DNA of 64,000 bases from Filosporella fistucella (lineage: Eukaryota; Ascomycota; Leotiomycetes; Helotiales), in assembly GCA_030077755.1 (NCBI GenBank), contig JAQJZZ010000011.1, forward strand, positions 124,001 through 188,000. Reading direction: 5' to 3'. This document shows positions 10,973 to 22,137 of this stretch, in pieces; the first letter of the stretch is position 1, and every line of letters begins with the position of its first letter. The notes under the pieces are model-generated. The model ran no database searches, was not told the origin of the DNA, and was given only the letters and a program-made list of their open reading frames with translations. The position numbers were made by a program, and so were the translations under genes.

Positions 10973-12572
10973 TTAAGAGTGTGAAAGAGGGTAAACGTGG
11001 ACAGTTGCTCTGTCAATTGGTGATCTGACGGAATCGTTGACTAAATAATTTGTGTTGGCGCCTCTCTGAACCAGCACGTCGACTATGGATATATATCCAC
11101 GGAATGCTGCTTCCCATAGATGCACTTTAAGAGCATCAGGGGAAGTAAATTGCTCAGTCTTCGAACCTAGCATCACCTCGATGACTTTGTCATGACCTAA
11201 ACAGACAGGGTCGTTTAGGGCTATAAAGGGATTGTCGTAACGACAAGCATCTTCAGCCCCGGAAGTCCGAGAAGAATTCGGACAATCACAACATGTCCAG
11301 CGCCGGCCGCTTCTCATAGAGCCCACATCCAAAGCTCCCAGGCATCAGTCTGGAATTTTGAAGGCGAGGACCTCATCCGGTTCGAAAGCAAGAACTCAAC
11401 AATATGTAAGCTTCCATTTCTGGCGGCCTCGGGTAATAGATACCAATCCATGTATCTGACAGATGAGGACGGAGATAAAAGTACAGCTTGAAAACATCAA
11501 GGTTCCCAGAACTCAATGCAGCTTTCAGGTGCTTATGGGTTATGTAATGAGGCTGCGACTCGAGTAATGTGAAACAATCTTGAACCATTTTGATGTGGCC
11601 ATTTTTCAACATGCCAAATGGGAGGACCTTCCATGCTTTGATTCGATCGAGCATTCTGTGGCAGACAGGGCTGAGTACTGAGTAATCCCCCGCGTCATTG
11701 GCGTTTTCCATACAAGTCCACAGTTCCCAAACTGGTGTATAGATAGACTTGGATGCCCTGGCTTGCAGGATTTCCTCGACCAATTTTACTTGCCCTCCTT
11801 TACAAGCCAAAATCAAGTGCGTATCCTGAACGCAGCTCCTGGTTCGCCTTTAGGCTTCGGAAATTTTGAAGCAGCTTCAAGAATCGCATCGCACATAGCA
11901 TCAACTCCCAGATATGCAGCTGCGCGAAGACAAACTCCCGCAAACGCGGTATGACATACGTTTTTCGGTGAAGCACCGTTGGAACATTCAAGAATAGTGC
12001 CGTTTCCCTTGGATTGAGTGCTCATGGCCCTGGAGAGTAATCGAAGCGCCTCGGTGAACTTCGGGTCCTCCCTCTTGCTTCCTGGAAGCAGATTTTCGAC
12101 AATGCGATAAAGCCAAAACGACAGATTGATGGTTTTTGCTGGCTTTCCGCCTCCTGCGAGGACATGTCGAAATAGACTACAGGCAAATCAAGTCGAGTCT
12201 CAAAACCCCACCCAGCAAGTAAGGATCGGCGACAAGACTCGAGGAAGAATTAAATCCAGACGGTCATGGCGATTCCAAAAGTTCCACTTACTATGAAGAG
12301 ACCAGCCCTAACGCTTCTGGCGAATTGTCAGACCACAAATAACGCCAATTTCCAAGGAAACGACGCCGCCAAGCGAATTCCAGAGCATCTGTGCTAAACA
12401 ATCCTGATGAATTTGGTCAGTTCAAGTCTTGCGCATGAGGTTAAGACTTACTACAAACCACACGCAATCTTTCCAACTCGCGGAGTCCGGCTTTGTCCAA
12501 CAATTGTTCCAACACTCCTTGGAAGACCTCCAATGGAAGACTTTTCAATACAGATAATTGCCGAGTTGCCAT
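10973..12572 (-). pseudogene. Decayed F-box-like/ankyrin paralogue
   Basis: The start (ATG at 12572) encodes LKSLPLEVFQGVLEQLLD and LERLRVVC, matching the first exon of the neighbour in position and splice phase (GTAAGT donor at 12451). A second GTAAGT intron at about 12295 joins in phase to LFRHVLAGGG. The frame is then broken by a shift near 11826 (between GAAFR and THLILACKGG), another near 11450 (before EAARNGSLHIVEFLL), a TGA at 11314-11316 inside an ankyrin repeat (after ELWMWAL, before EAAGAGHVVIV), and a further shift near 11262. Ankyrin-like sequence continues in changing frames to 10973. Several independent lesions make a sequencing error unlikely. It is a tandem duplicate of the preceding gene that has lost function. 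Confidence 0.8.
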
Positions 12573-13508
12573 CGCCGATGTCTGTCGATCTCAGCAAGTT
12601 CAGGGGTTGTATATAATTTCGAGTACGATACTTCAAAGTTGAAATATGGTCGCAACACCTAAATTGCAAGAACACAAATATTGGAGGAAAAAGACTTGAC
12701 AATATGCAAGGATATAAGACTTAGTTATCGTACCGTGTGCAATCAGTTGGTAATATCTTCTGACGGCAAATCAAGTATATGTACGAGAATGTATTGTTAG
12801 ATATGAAATAAATTGTTCTCGGGAAAAATGTTCACAGTGACATAACAGCGTAGGGAAAGCTAGCACTAGCGTACCACATACAAGCATACTATAACTGATT
12901 CATGATGGTTAGCATCATTCTAAATATTATAAGAACAAATTCGGTTGCAACTTCGGTGAGCTTGAGATTAAGTATCAGTTTCCTAAAGGGTAGATGAACT
13001 TCATCGCAAATAAATGGTACCCCCAGAGCCAACCTTTGATTGTGTGGCAGCAAGATGTAGATTAATATGTCTTTCTGTTAACTCTAGCAAAATGATATTT
13101 AGTCGTGCACTTGAGAAACAAACACTCCTCCTTTACAGGAAATAACGAGAGGAAAATTTTGAAACTCAGGAACCGCAAATATTCAAAGGGTATAAATGGT
13201 TCGTGATTGCAGAAACAAGTAGATAGATACTACTATACATTTGGGTCAGCAATGTGAAGGACAAGCAAACACCAGCAAACATGAAGCCGAGATTTTGACT
13301 ACTCATGCCAAGCTCATTTCCTTGTCATCAGCAAGGTGATGCAGTTGCCGACCAAACATCCCGTTGCATAAGCAACATCGCCCTACATTTCTCCCTCGCC
13401 TTCCGGACTTCTGGGCTTCCCCTGGCATCGGTTTGGACAGTATATTCCGCCAACAGCCCGCCGTGTGGGATTTTACAGTGTACGACTTCTGTCATGCCCT
13501 AACAGCCC
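12573..13508. other. Intergenic region, AT-rich
   Basis: About 940 AT-rich bases with no coding signal, up to the 3' end of the small coiled-coil gene. No repeats were recognised. Confidence 0.55.
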
Positions 13509-13867
13509 TCACCGCTTCCTCTCTTGCCCCTGGAGACTTTCTTCCCTTGTTGCTCCGTTGAGCCTCATCTCGACTTTCTTGATTTTGTTCTCGATTCCAA
13601 TCCTCTTCGATATCAAGGCGCCTTTCTGTTGCTCGAGCATAGCGATCTTTTCAGCTGGTGTGGCCTCACGACGCTTTTGGACTTCCTACAGATACAGAAT
13701 TAGTAGTGGTCTGATGGACTAGGTATGCGGCCGTTGCTACGTACCTCCTTCATCTGCGACTGTGTTTTGAGGCCAGCTCCATACCAGACTCCCGTCATGG
13801 TTATGGCACCAATTGAACCAGCCAAGATCATCCGCTTGACCTTCAGAACCTGCGCTGCTGATGACAT
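13509..13867 (-). CDS. Small conserved-looking membrane/coiled-coil protein
   Basis: Two exons, 13867-13745 and 13685-13509, give 99 residues; the 59-base intron is in phase 0 with a GTACGT donor and TGTAG acceptor. Residues about 14-31 form one hydrophobic segment (ILAGSIGAITMTGVWYGAG). The remainder is charged and helical, ending with residues such as EEVQKRREATPAEKIAMLEQ. Such a layout (short basic N-terminus, one membrane helix, soluble coiled coil) is typical of small inner-membrane proteins of mitochondria, including respiratory-chain assembly factors, but I do not recognise the family. The model is supported by the exact phase and by coding character in both exons, although the automatic frames on this strand are short. 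Confidence 0.65.
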
Positions 13868-14025
13868 GACGTCCTAGTTTGATGCTACCTTTTTTGAGTA
13901 TACGCCGAAATCATTGTTGTTGATGTTGTTGTTGTGAAGCTCTTACAAAGTTGAATGTCGTCGGCTCAATTGCGAGTCAAAAAACCCCTGTAATTCTGCC
14001 AGCAATGACTCGGCAATCTGGAAGC

Positions 14026-14322
14026 TCAACCCCAAAACTCCCTCCAAGCTCTCTCCGCCTCTCTTTCCCTCGCTTTCCTACACTCTCTTCTCTTTCTCTT
14101 AACTTCGTCCTGCTCTCCGTTCCTTGTACTTGTATAGTTCCAATCTTCCAACTCGGTATCCTCAGTGTCAGTACTCGAACACGATGTGTCGGATCCCCAA
14201 GACGTTCTTCGCAACAAAGATGGTGATTGGCCCGGTGCGATGACCATACTGGGCTGCGGATGCGAGGCTGCGGAGCGAACGGGTACGAATGTCATGAGTA
14301 ATCGGATTGCAGTTTCTGCCAT
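14026..14322 (-). CDS. Possible small protein with charged C-terminus
   Basis: This open frame encodes 98 residues from an ATG at 14322. It has a short hydrophobic start (AIRLLMTFVPV), then a Ser/Thr-rich acidic stretch (SCSSTDTEDTELEDW) and a strongly charged C-terminus rich in Arg and Glu. The frame continues upstream without an ATG that clearly belongs to it, so the start could differ or a 5' exon could exist. The nearest gene upstream runs in the opposite direction from 14693, so the two would share a 370-base promoter region. No domain is recognised and the call is tentative. Confidence 0.35.
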   Translation of the reverse strand: MAETAIRLLMTFVPVRSAASHPQPSMVIAPGQSPSLLRRTSWGSDTSCSSTDTEDTELEDWNYTSTRNGEQDEVKRKRRECRKAREREAERAWREFWG

Positions 14323-14692
14323 GATTGAAGTTGAGAAGGAGTTTTCAACAATAGAAAAACAATCCTTCGGAGCGATTGTTGGTTTTGTAGGAAGGAAGCA
14401 GAAACAAAAGAGGCTGAATTGTGGTGGCTTCTGATCCATCACCCGTATAGTACCTAATCGCATTCTTCGGTACCACGTTCCAATCTGGCGGGGCACATTC
14501 AAAATCATCATTAACCTTGCTGTTTCAGCACGAATATCAAACCGCAGACGGCTTTGCGACGTCTTACTTGTTGAACCCGAAGTTTCATACAGCAATCACA
14601 CAAGGACTAGTAGAGATCAGATAAACAATTCTGAAGAAAAGGAAGGATTTCGCGAAACATTGAAGTGGGAATAAGATCAACCTTACCCCGCC

Positions 14693-15587
14693 ATGACTAC
14701 ACCAAGAGTTTTTATTGTCCGCCACGGCGAGACAGAATGGTCCCTCAATGGCAGACATACAGGAACAAGTGATATTCCATTAACGGCGAATGGAGAAAAG
14801 AGAATTTTGGCAACTGGAAGAGCGCTGGTTGGAGATGATCGCCTGATCGTTCCTAAAAACTTGGCACATATGTTCGTCCCTAGCAATTGTCTCAAGCTTC
14901 CCTGTTGCTGATCAATTTGGCAGATATGTTTCACCTCGAAAGCGAGCACAAAAAACCCTCGAATTGTTATACCTTGGTTGCAGAGAAAAATTGCCTTGGC
15001 AGGAGACATGCGAGACTGCTGATGAGGATGTCCGGACGGAAGCACATGTGCAAATTACAGAGGATATTCGCGAATGGGATTATGGAGACTACGAAGGCAT
15101 CACAAGTGTGCAGATTCGGGAATTGAGGAAACAACAGGGTATTGGTGGCCCGCATGGCGAGTGGGACATTTGGAGGGACGGATGTCCCGGGGGGGAGTAA
15201 GTCTAGCTTCATTTTCTGAGGCTATATGCTAATATACCTAGGTCTCCATACCAAGTGACTGAACGAATCGACCGCCTTATCAAAGATATTCGAGAGAAAT
15301 ACCACAAGCCTGTTATTGGCAAGCCGAAGGGTTCTACGCCCCCGGGTGATGTTCTGCTAGTAGCTCACGGTCATATTTTGCGCGCATTCGCTATGCGCTG
15401 GGCCGGAAAGACATTACAAGACGGCCCTACCTTTTTGCTAGAGGCAGGTGGTGTAGGCACGCTCAGTTACGAACATCATCGCATTGAGGAACCAGCAATT
15501 CTCCTTGGTGGTGGATTTATGGTCGATGTCGTTGAGGCAAGTGCTGAGGACGAGAAGGAGAAAGATTTGGCAGAGCGGAAGAAGTGA
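14693..15587 (+). CDS. Histidine phosphatase, sedoheptulose-1,7-bisphosphatase SHB17-like
   Basis: Three exons, 14693-14871, 14924-15196 and 15242-15587, give 265 residues. Intron 1 uses a GTTCGT donor; intron 2 uses GTAAGT; both join in phase. The N-terminal VRHGETEW carries the phosphohistidine (His11), [10 protein letters not shown] and [13 protein letters not shown] fit the phosphoglycerate-mutase superfamily, and VAHGHILR supplies the second catalytic His. The order of blocks ([33 protein letters not shown]) matches yeast Shb17, which hydrolyses sedoheptulose-1,7-bisphosphate and feeds ribose synthesis. The protein is expected in the cytosol. A broader sugar-phosphatase activity cannot be excluded. 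Confidence 0.9.
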
Positions 15588-15783
15588 GATTCTCGCGAAT
15601 TTCAGTACATATGATAGTAATATAAATTTCCTGTATCACTGATTTCCAAAATCCTCGCAAAGAAAACGGAGAGAAAAGACATAAAAGTCGAACACTCTCA
15701 ATACCAAACAAAGCAATTGGTAGTCGAATTTCGCCCATACTTCCCAGAAATATTCTCTCCTACACATCATTTCGCGTTATATT

Positions 15784-16977
15784 TTACTCTCTTGACTTCA
15801 ACGCCTTTTCCAACATCTCAATCTGCTTTCTCATCAATGCCTCATTGTCCTTTCGCAACCTGTCCACCTCTTCACTCAACACTTCGTTCTTCTTCCTAAG
15901 CTTCTCTACTTCCTCGCTCAACTTTTTTTCTCTGGCTGTCACACCTCCACCTATCGTTCCCTCTGATTCTTCGCCAGCTCTTGCTTTCTTCACTTCTGTA
16001 CCTCTCTCCTCGAATGAGTTCAGCTCTGCTCCCCATTTCCTCTTCCCTCCTATGTCTGCCCGGATGCCAACTTCTCTAGCATCATTGCTCACCATGCCAT
16101 TCTCGCTCTGAGCCTCAGTCCCATGCATCCTTTTGACATGTTCTCTCAATCCATCTTTCCTTGCAAATCCTTTTCCATTCTTTTCTCCTCTCTCACAGTC
16201 CTTATGCTCACAGAAATGCTGTTTAGAGCCATCGGCACTACCGTGCACACTACCAATATGTCTGCTCAAGTCGGCTTTACGTGCGAAGACCAAGGCGCAA
16301 TTATTGATTGTGCAGCGATAAGATTTCTGTCGTGGAGCAGCGGGGTGGGCGCTCGGGAGACTGGTGACGTGATGATTTGCTGATGGAGATGTGATTGCTT
16401 GCGGATTAGCAGAGGTTGATGCGGCTGCATTTTGTAGGGTCGGTCCATTTTGAAGAGGAGGCGAGCAAAATCCGGTTGAAATCTGCCCAAGATTTATGTT
16501 GAACGCATCATATGGGTCCGCATTGGATTGAGTTGTTGAGCTCAAATCGTTCCTTGCAGGTGGAAGGCTGAATTCCCTACCCTGGTCAGGAACTGATTCG
16601 ATCCCACCTGGCACAATACCAGTCCCAAAGTCTAATTCTTGATGTTCAGTTGAATATGGCATAAACGTCAAAGTTTGATAGAGTTCCGGCCAAGTAGTTG
16701 GGAAGTTAGCTGTCGCTGGTGGAACAACAGTGTGAATATAACCCGAGAAATCATCCCAATCTTGAGCAAAAAGTTGATCGGGAGTTGCTATTTCTGGTGT
16801 TTCCCATTCTAATCCTTTGAATCAGCTGATCATTTTACATCCACTATGAATGCATGAGCACTCACCTGGTGCTGATACATTGTTGTGGGGAGAATTGGGA
16901 GCATCGGCCTGGTTTCCATAAAACATCCAACACACACCCCATAATACCAGCAGCGAGGGCTTGATATTCCAGGACAT
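15784..16977 (-). CDS. C2H2 zinc-finger regulator with C-terminal coiled coil
   Basis: Exons 16977-16866 and 16814-15784 give 380 residues; the intron has a GTGAGT donor and an AAAG acceptor and joins in phase 1. Residues about 200-260 contain a finger CTINNCALVFARKADLSRH...H and a second one starting CEHKDCERG...DGLREHVKRMH, both C2H2-like. A Lys/Arg-rich stretch follows, and the last 50 or so residues form a leucine-rich coiled coil (EVEKLRKKNEVLSEEVDRL). It is probably a nuclear DNA-binding regulator that dimerises. The predicted first 20 residues are hydrophobic, unusual for a nuclear protein; a downstream ATG at 16926 (codon 18) would remove that segment and is my alternative start. Confidence 0.75.
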
Positions 16978-17845
16978 GGTCGTACATAGCGGTCTCCGAT
17001 TACTCGGATACTCTGCAAAGCTGCCAACGAAGATGTCGGCTAAAAATCTCCAGAGATTTTTGAGAATCCACCATATTAAATATTGTATGAGACATAAAAG
17101 GGATTCTGGTATCGGCGTGCTCTCGTTTCCAGCCGTATTATTATATTTAGTGGCACGGTTCCAGTCCTGGTATACTGCATTCCACGACTGCTTGAGCAAA
17201 TTTATCTTGCATCTCTCCAAGTTGCAAAGATTTGTGTGCTCCCATTTCATATAACTGGAAGATCTTAAATGGATCGCTATGATAAGTCTTCTCAACCCGA
17301 GGCGGCTACTAAGAGGTCAGTAAGGGGCCTTTGACGTGTTCAATATACTCGAAGCCACGACTAGGTATCTCAAGAACGTGAGCTTACAGAGCAAGCAGAG
17401 AAAAGGGGTCCATTATTCCTAAATCAAGCTCTCTTGAAGTTTTTTATTTTGGCAAATATGACATCGATGATGGAGGATCAATATCGAGACCAAAAAGACA
17501 CCAAACTCTAGTCTGATAGAGATCAACTAAGATTATATACACAAAAGAATCTTCACGTTTTCAGCTCATCTTTCCTAATCCTCGAATCATTACTTACGCC
17601 CGATTTTGCCCTGTTCTCGCCTTGCTGCAAGGCGCTGAAGCGATTCCTATCAACCGCCTCGCTCTACGCCATGCGGCAGATTCTCATTGTGAACGGGCGT
17701 ACAAGGCGGAATAAGTGACAACAACATATTGAGGCGTGGGGCAATTTCATTATTGCCCGGCTTTGGGGGCTGATGAAAGGTCATCGACTTTGAGGCTCAA
17801 GGCTTACCAAGACGAGGTTGTGCGAGAAGGTGAAGGAAGACGTAG
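16978..17845. other. Intergenic region
   Basis: About 870 bases. The open frame extending from the zinc-finger gene further upstream on the minus strand has no clear coding character. Nothing else was recognised. Confidence 0.5.
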
Positions 17846-18133
17846 CTACGTCTGTATCTGCTGTTCGGAGGATTTACACCCCAACCAATACCTTTGGATC
17901 ACATAACTGTCTTCCATAAGAGGGGTCTTTAAAGGTAGAATGCTCGGCCTCATCTCCGTTGCCCCAGCACAAATGTAACACCTTTGGTTCGTTGAAGGTA
18001 GGCTGAGATTGGGTGGCCACTCGCTGGGATAAGGGACGGTCACACCGCATATAGAGACACTTCCCGCGTATCGATATCCACGATAAAGAATTCCATCACA
18101 CGTGTCTCTCCATTTTCTCGATTGTTTCAAGAA
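17846..18133 (-). other. Cysteine-containing open frame without ATG, possible exon remnant
   Basis: On the minus strand the frame reads WRDTCDGILYRGYRYAG, then SICGVTVPYPSEWPP, then RCYICAGATE and a stop at 17846. The four or five cysteines and the aromatic/proline-rich segments look like part of a small secreted protein. No ATG starts the frame and a stop lies just upstream (18142), so it would need a 5' exon, or it is a decayed fragment. It lies immediately beside the decayed surface-protein gene on the other strand. Identity is not known. Confidence 0.35.
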
Positions 18134-18145
18134 CTGCGTTCAACT

Positions 18146-19056
18146 GAATCACGAGAAGTGGTGTGAAGAAGAGACAGGATACCACAGTTGCAGCTGTCTG
18201 CTACGCAACTTGCAGTAAGATATCTATTCCTTCGTGTTCGCGAGCCAACTCATTTACTTACGGTCGCTGCAGATAACTGCTACATTATCGCGCAGAAAGT
18301 GGGCTACGTACCAAGTCTCTGCGATCCAATTGGCGACTTCGAGACTTCCTTGGCTGCTTGTTTAGACTGCGTTAAAGAGCATATCAACACCACTGATGTT
18401 TCTAAAGACGTGAGCTACACATTTCCGTCCTACTTGGAGTAAAGTTTCAGGCTTGGTGTATCATCAGCCAATTCGACGACGACGCACAATGTTATTATCA
18501 GTAACACAAGCCAAACTCCAATCCTAAAAATGCGAGTACTATCTCTCAGAATTCAACATCGACGTCTCCATTTGTGTCTGTTGTAACTGCCAATCTATAT
18601 TCGCCAACAACTAGTAAGATGTAGTCTTTTGCCTACCTCGTTGAGCCTACAATTCCACCGATAGACAGTGAATTTCGAGCTTATACTTTTGGTAGCGTAG
18701 CGAACAGCGATCTGCCGTCGCCATAGAAAACAGATTCTCGTGTATGGATTTCCGGTGCCGTTGTAGGACCTGTTGTTCTCTTAATAATCACGGCAATAGG
18801 ACTCTGAATCTTACGCAGACGATGACATCCAACTCTTGTTGCGGCTGAGCCAGAGATCAAAGAGAAAGCTCAACCGCATGCTGACAGTGGAGAGCGACCA
18901 AAATACGAATTTGGATGCCAACTCTCCGGGAGATCAGAGTTGCCGGCTCGCGAGATCGTATGGAGTGAGCTCGCTGGTGGTCTGAGAAGTGAGGTAGACG
19001 AGGGGGGTGGAATAAGTGAGAGAATCAGACACAAACCAGTTCCTAGAGTCACTTGA
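18146..19056 (+). pseudogene. Decayed cysteine-rich, membrane-anchored surface protein
   Basis: In sequence order there are: a Kex2-like KKRQ then DTTVAAVCYATC; an intron (GTAAGA to CTGCAG, about 18214-18272) joining in phase to NNCYIIAQKVGYVPSLCD and ACLDCVKE; a Ser/Thr-rich stalk in shifting frames (SSANSTTTHN, then ASTISQNSTSTSP after a frame change); and a membrane helix WISGAVVGPVVLLIITAIGL. The helix is followed by a TGA at 18805-18807, RRR, another TGA at 18823-18825, and then the cytosolic tail PEIKEKAQPHADSGERPKYE ending at 19056. The order (Cys-rich ectodomain, Ser/Thr stalk, single helix, tail) is typical of fungal surface proteins. No start codon was found and stops also interrupt the stalk. 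The gene is non-functional. Confidence 0.7.
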
Positions 19057-19449
19057 CGGTAGGTAGACTCATGATACAAGAGTACAACATGATTCGTGAT
19101 GAGAGTAGTAAAATGAGGAAGAGACAAGGCATAAGAGAAAGCATTCAAGGTCGTGGCAGAAGCTGAATGGCCTTTCTTGCAGAACCAACCCACCAACACC
19201 TTTACATTCAATGAGACACCAAGGTACTTTAAATCCCTGGCGAATCCAAAATTAAGTCCATGAAAATATGTACCACGTTGATTCATAGCTAAGTTGGACT
19301 GAAGCTGCTATCAGCAAAAAGGAAATGAAAGTTCAAAACTGCTAGGCTTGCGCCACAACACCAGTAACTCACAGGAAGCCAAACACCATGACTTTGACTT
19401 TGAAAACATTCGAAAATATTTTGAGTGTCTGGAGAGCTATCAATGCCTG
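19057..19449. other. Intergenic region
   Basis: About 390 bases between the decayed surface-protein gene and the 3' end of the DUF1275 gene. A minus-strand open frame here has no coding character. Nothing else is seen. Confidence 0.5.
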
Positions 19450-20421
19450 TCATACATCAATACACTCCTCTTCCCTCCTCTCATCTTCCACACCTCGATT
19501 CAGAAGCAACGTGAATGACACAACCGCCTTCCCCGCCCCACTAACAATCAAAGCAAAAGCACTTCCCAAAGCCTTATACGCAAACGCTCCAGCAAAACTG
19601 CCAGCAATCAAACTCAGTAGGAAAGCAACTCGTCGGTTCCTCTTGCGATTCTCTTTGCTGAACATCTTTTCGTCGATGAAGATATCTACATATGCTGCGG
19701 TTGCCACTATTCGCACATGGAATTAGCATTTTGAAGCTGGAACGCAACGTCGATATGAGAAAGAAGGGAGAGTTAAGGTTTCATACTAGCGGTAGTAATA
19801 TCAGTAATATGCAACCCCCTCGCCATCGCCACCTGAGCCCCAGAACTAAACGCCAATAACGAAATAACTCCCAATGCCACCGATCCCTCCTCTCTTACCT
19901 TCCCATCAGCAGTAGGATACGCATACTGTAAACCAGCAGCTACAAACACCAGTGCTGTCTGGAATACAGATGTAGCTATCAGCCACCAGCGTTTATTGGC
20001 ACCAATATAATTTCCCAATTGGCCGGGTATTAGACCACCAAGGGAGAAGAGGAGGAGAGAGACGGTGATGTTCTTCATGGAGAAGAGGGTAGTGAGATTT
20101 GCGGCGCCGACGGCGAGGAGGACCGTGTTTCCTGTTTGGTTGGATGCGAAACAATGGTCTGGAGGTGTCAGTATTCGTCATTTAATTCTGCCTTCCATGC
20201 TGAATAGTGAGGATGGTAGGGAGAGGTAGCTCACAATCGGGAAATGAAGCAGCATCTTGGATACCTATACTGAATGAGAGAAGTAAGAGCTGTATTTCGA
20301 GGAGTAGATCATCGCGTAGAGGAGAATGTAGATAATTTTTGAGACGTGACGAGCTCTGTTGATGAGGCAGAGAATTATTATTGCATTTAGATGGTGTTAT
20401 GATATGATCTTGAAACGGCAT
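19450..20421 (-). CDS. DUF1275 (YoaK-like) membrane protein
   Basis: Three exons, 20421-20235, 20158-19787 and 19706-19450, give 271 residues. All splice phases agree (phase 1 at both introns, donors GTGAGC and GTATGA). About six hydrophobic helices are present. Family features include FASNQTGNTVLLAVG near residue 70, GLIPGQLGNYIG near residue 105, GAQVAMARGLHITDITTAMATAAYVD around residue 175, and small-residue-rich C-terminal helices. Family members are multipass membrane proteins whose substrate is not firmly known. The likely location is the plasma membrane or an internal membrane. The neighbouring sulfur transporter is a separate family, so a functional link is not implied. Confidence 0.85.
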
Positions 20422-21201
20422 CGTATGTAAATTTGATAGACTATAGTATTTGTATTACAGGAAATCTACCTGTGTTCACACATTCCGCGTCTTGTTATCT
20501 CCTTGGTTATGCCGTATGCCACGCCTAGCATCTGTTGAAATGCCGTCGCCACCGCAAACCAAAATCACCTCTCGGGCACCATACTCTCCCTCGTGAATTC
20601 AACGGCGAGCATATACTCACTATCCTTCCAAATCATAACATCTTCCTTCATCGCCGTCGCTTTGTAGGAGGCCAGTATCAAGAGAATGTTATCGCCGATG
20701 AAAAGTGGTCCCCGCATGCCGCCCCTTTTCGCCCCTGAAATTCTCGCTTCGGCGACCTTCGGCGACCACAGGGGGACGGACTCTTTTCAGCGAAACTTTA
20801 TTAGAGAGCAGATGTTAATGTTATAGCAATCATTCCATGATGAGGGGACGTTGTGAAGTTCATCGCCGAATGGGTGGTGATAATTTACGAGGTTCCGTGA
20901 CACAGAAGTTAAACTGCGATTTTAGCTGCGAATCGATGTCGCTGAAACGATGTTCGAAAATGAGGCATCCTGGAATTCATATGTTTAGCCCCAAGATAAT
21001 AGCTTCTACCTTGCCGATCGCTCGGAGAGTTCTAATGTAAAGTCACAAGTACAGAAAGGAAAAATATGAAGAAGTGTTGCATACCCGCTATAGGTCGCTC
21101 AACGAAACGAAAGCTCTAAGAGACGCTCCATAAGTAACTTCATAAATTTTCAATTCCTATTCTGTGTACAAATTGCTCCAAAAATGCCCAAATCATAATT
21201 C
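20422..21201. other. Intergenic region
   Basis: About 780 bases upstream of the DUF1275 gene and downstream of the dioxygenase gene. A tandem copy of CTTCGGCGAC occurs near 20748-20768. No gene is recognised. Confidence 0.5.
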
Positions 21202-22137
21202 CTACAATTTCACACCCCTCATAACCCTCAGCACTCCCTCCTCAACCTTCACCGGCAAATGCAACAACATATCTCCCCCCTCCGTCTCCCTCGGCAATCT
21301 ACCCGCCCTAATATTACACTGCAAACTCTGATGCAACAACCTCGGCGCACCCAACACCGCATCCCTCTCCCTCCTAAACTTCACAAACTCTTCTTCCGTC
21401 GTTCCCTCCTTGACATGCATATTATTCTCTCTCTGTTCCTGCACCGTCGTATACGCCTTGAATTTCTCTCCGAATTCATTCCCCTGCCTAGAAGCAGGAG
21501 GATAATCATGTCCTATATAAAGACGATAATTCCCCGGCAAGCCCAGAAGAGTTTGTGTCGATTCAAATAAAGCCGGTGCTGAACCGCCTGGGAAGTCAGC
21601 GCGTGCGGATCCAACATCTGGGTTGAAGATTGAGTCTCCTGTAAAGACATTTTCACCGATCAGGTAGCCGACATGATCTGGAGTATGACCTGGGAGATGG
21701 AGGACTTTTGCTTCCAAGGAGCCGATCTTGAAGGTCTCGTTGTCTTGGAAGAGGATATCGAAGACGCTCTCGAGTTCGGAGAGAGGGATTCCGTATTTGG
21801 TGGCGAATGTGGATTGGACTTGTTTGATACGTGAGCCGATACAGATATCTGGTCTAGATTTGCCCTGCTGGATGAGTGCTTGTTGTAGGTAGGTTGCTGC
21901 TGTCAAGTGATCGGCATGAGCATGAGTTTCCATGATTTTGGTGATGTTGAGATTGTTCTTTGAGACGATGGAGAGGAGATTGTCTGCTGAGCCCGTGCTG
22001 ATTTTGTTGATAGATGGGTCGAAGTCAAGTACCGAGTCAATGATAACTGCGTCTCGTGTCTCTGGATCTGCTACGATATACTGCCACGTTGCAGTCACTG
22101 CTTCGAAGCAGGTGTATATGTCTGGTTTGGTTGTCAT
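21202..22137 (-). CDS. MBL-fold persulfide dioxygenase-like protein (ETHE1-related)
   Basis: This single exon gives 311 residues from the ATG at 22137. An in-frame extension reaches 22299 without a stop and could supply an N-terminal targeting segment, so the start is uncertain. The metal site is complete: THAHADHLTA (H-x-H-x-D-H), LPGHTPDHVG, FTGDSIF and IGHDYPP, in the expected order. Downstream ADFPGGSA is typical of persulfide dioxygenases. The reaction is oxidation of glutathione persulfide to sulfite, part of hydrogen sulfide breakdown, usually mitochondrial. The gene is divergent from a YeeE/YedE transporter with about 0.8 kb between starts, which supports a role in sulfur handling. 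Another MBL hydrolase function remains possible. Confidence 0.85.
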   Translation of the reverse strand: MTTKPDIYTCFEAVTATWQYIVADPETRDAVIIDSVLDFDPSINKISTGSADNLLSIVSKNNLNITKIMETHAHADHLTAATYLQQALIQQGKSRPDICIGSRIKQVQSTFATKYGIPLSELESVFDILFQDNETFKIGSLEAKVLHLPGHTPDHVGYLIGENVFTGDSIFNPDVGSARADFPGGSAPALFESTQTLLGLPGNYRLYIGHDYPPASRQGNEFGEKFKAYTTVQEQRENNMHVKEGTTEEEFVKFRRERDAVLGAPRLLHQSLQCNIRAGRLPRETEGGDMLLHLPVKVEEGVLRVMRGVKL

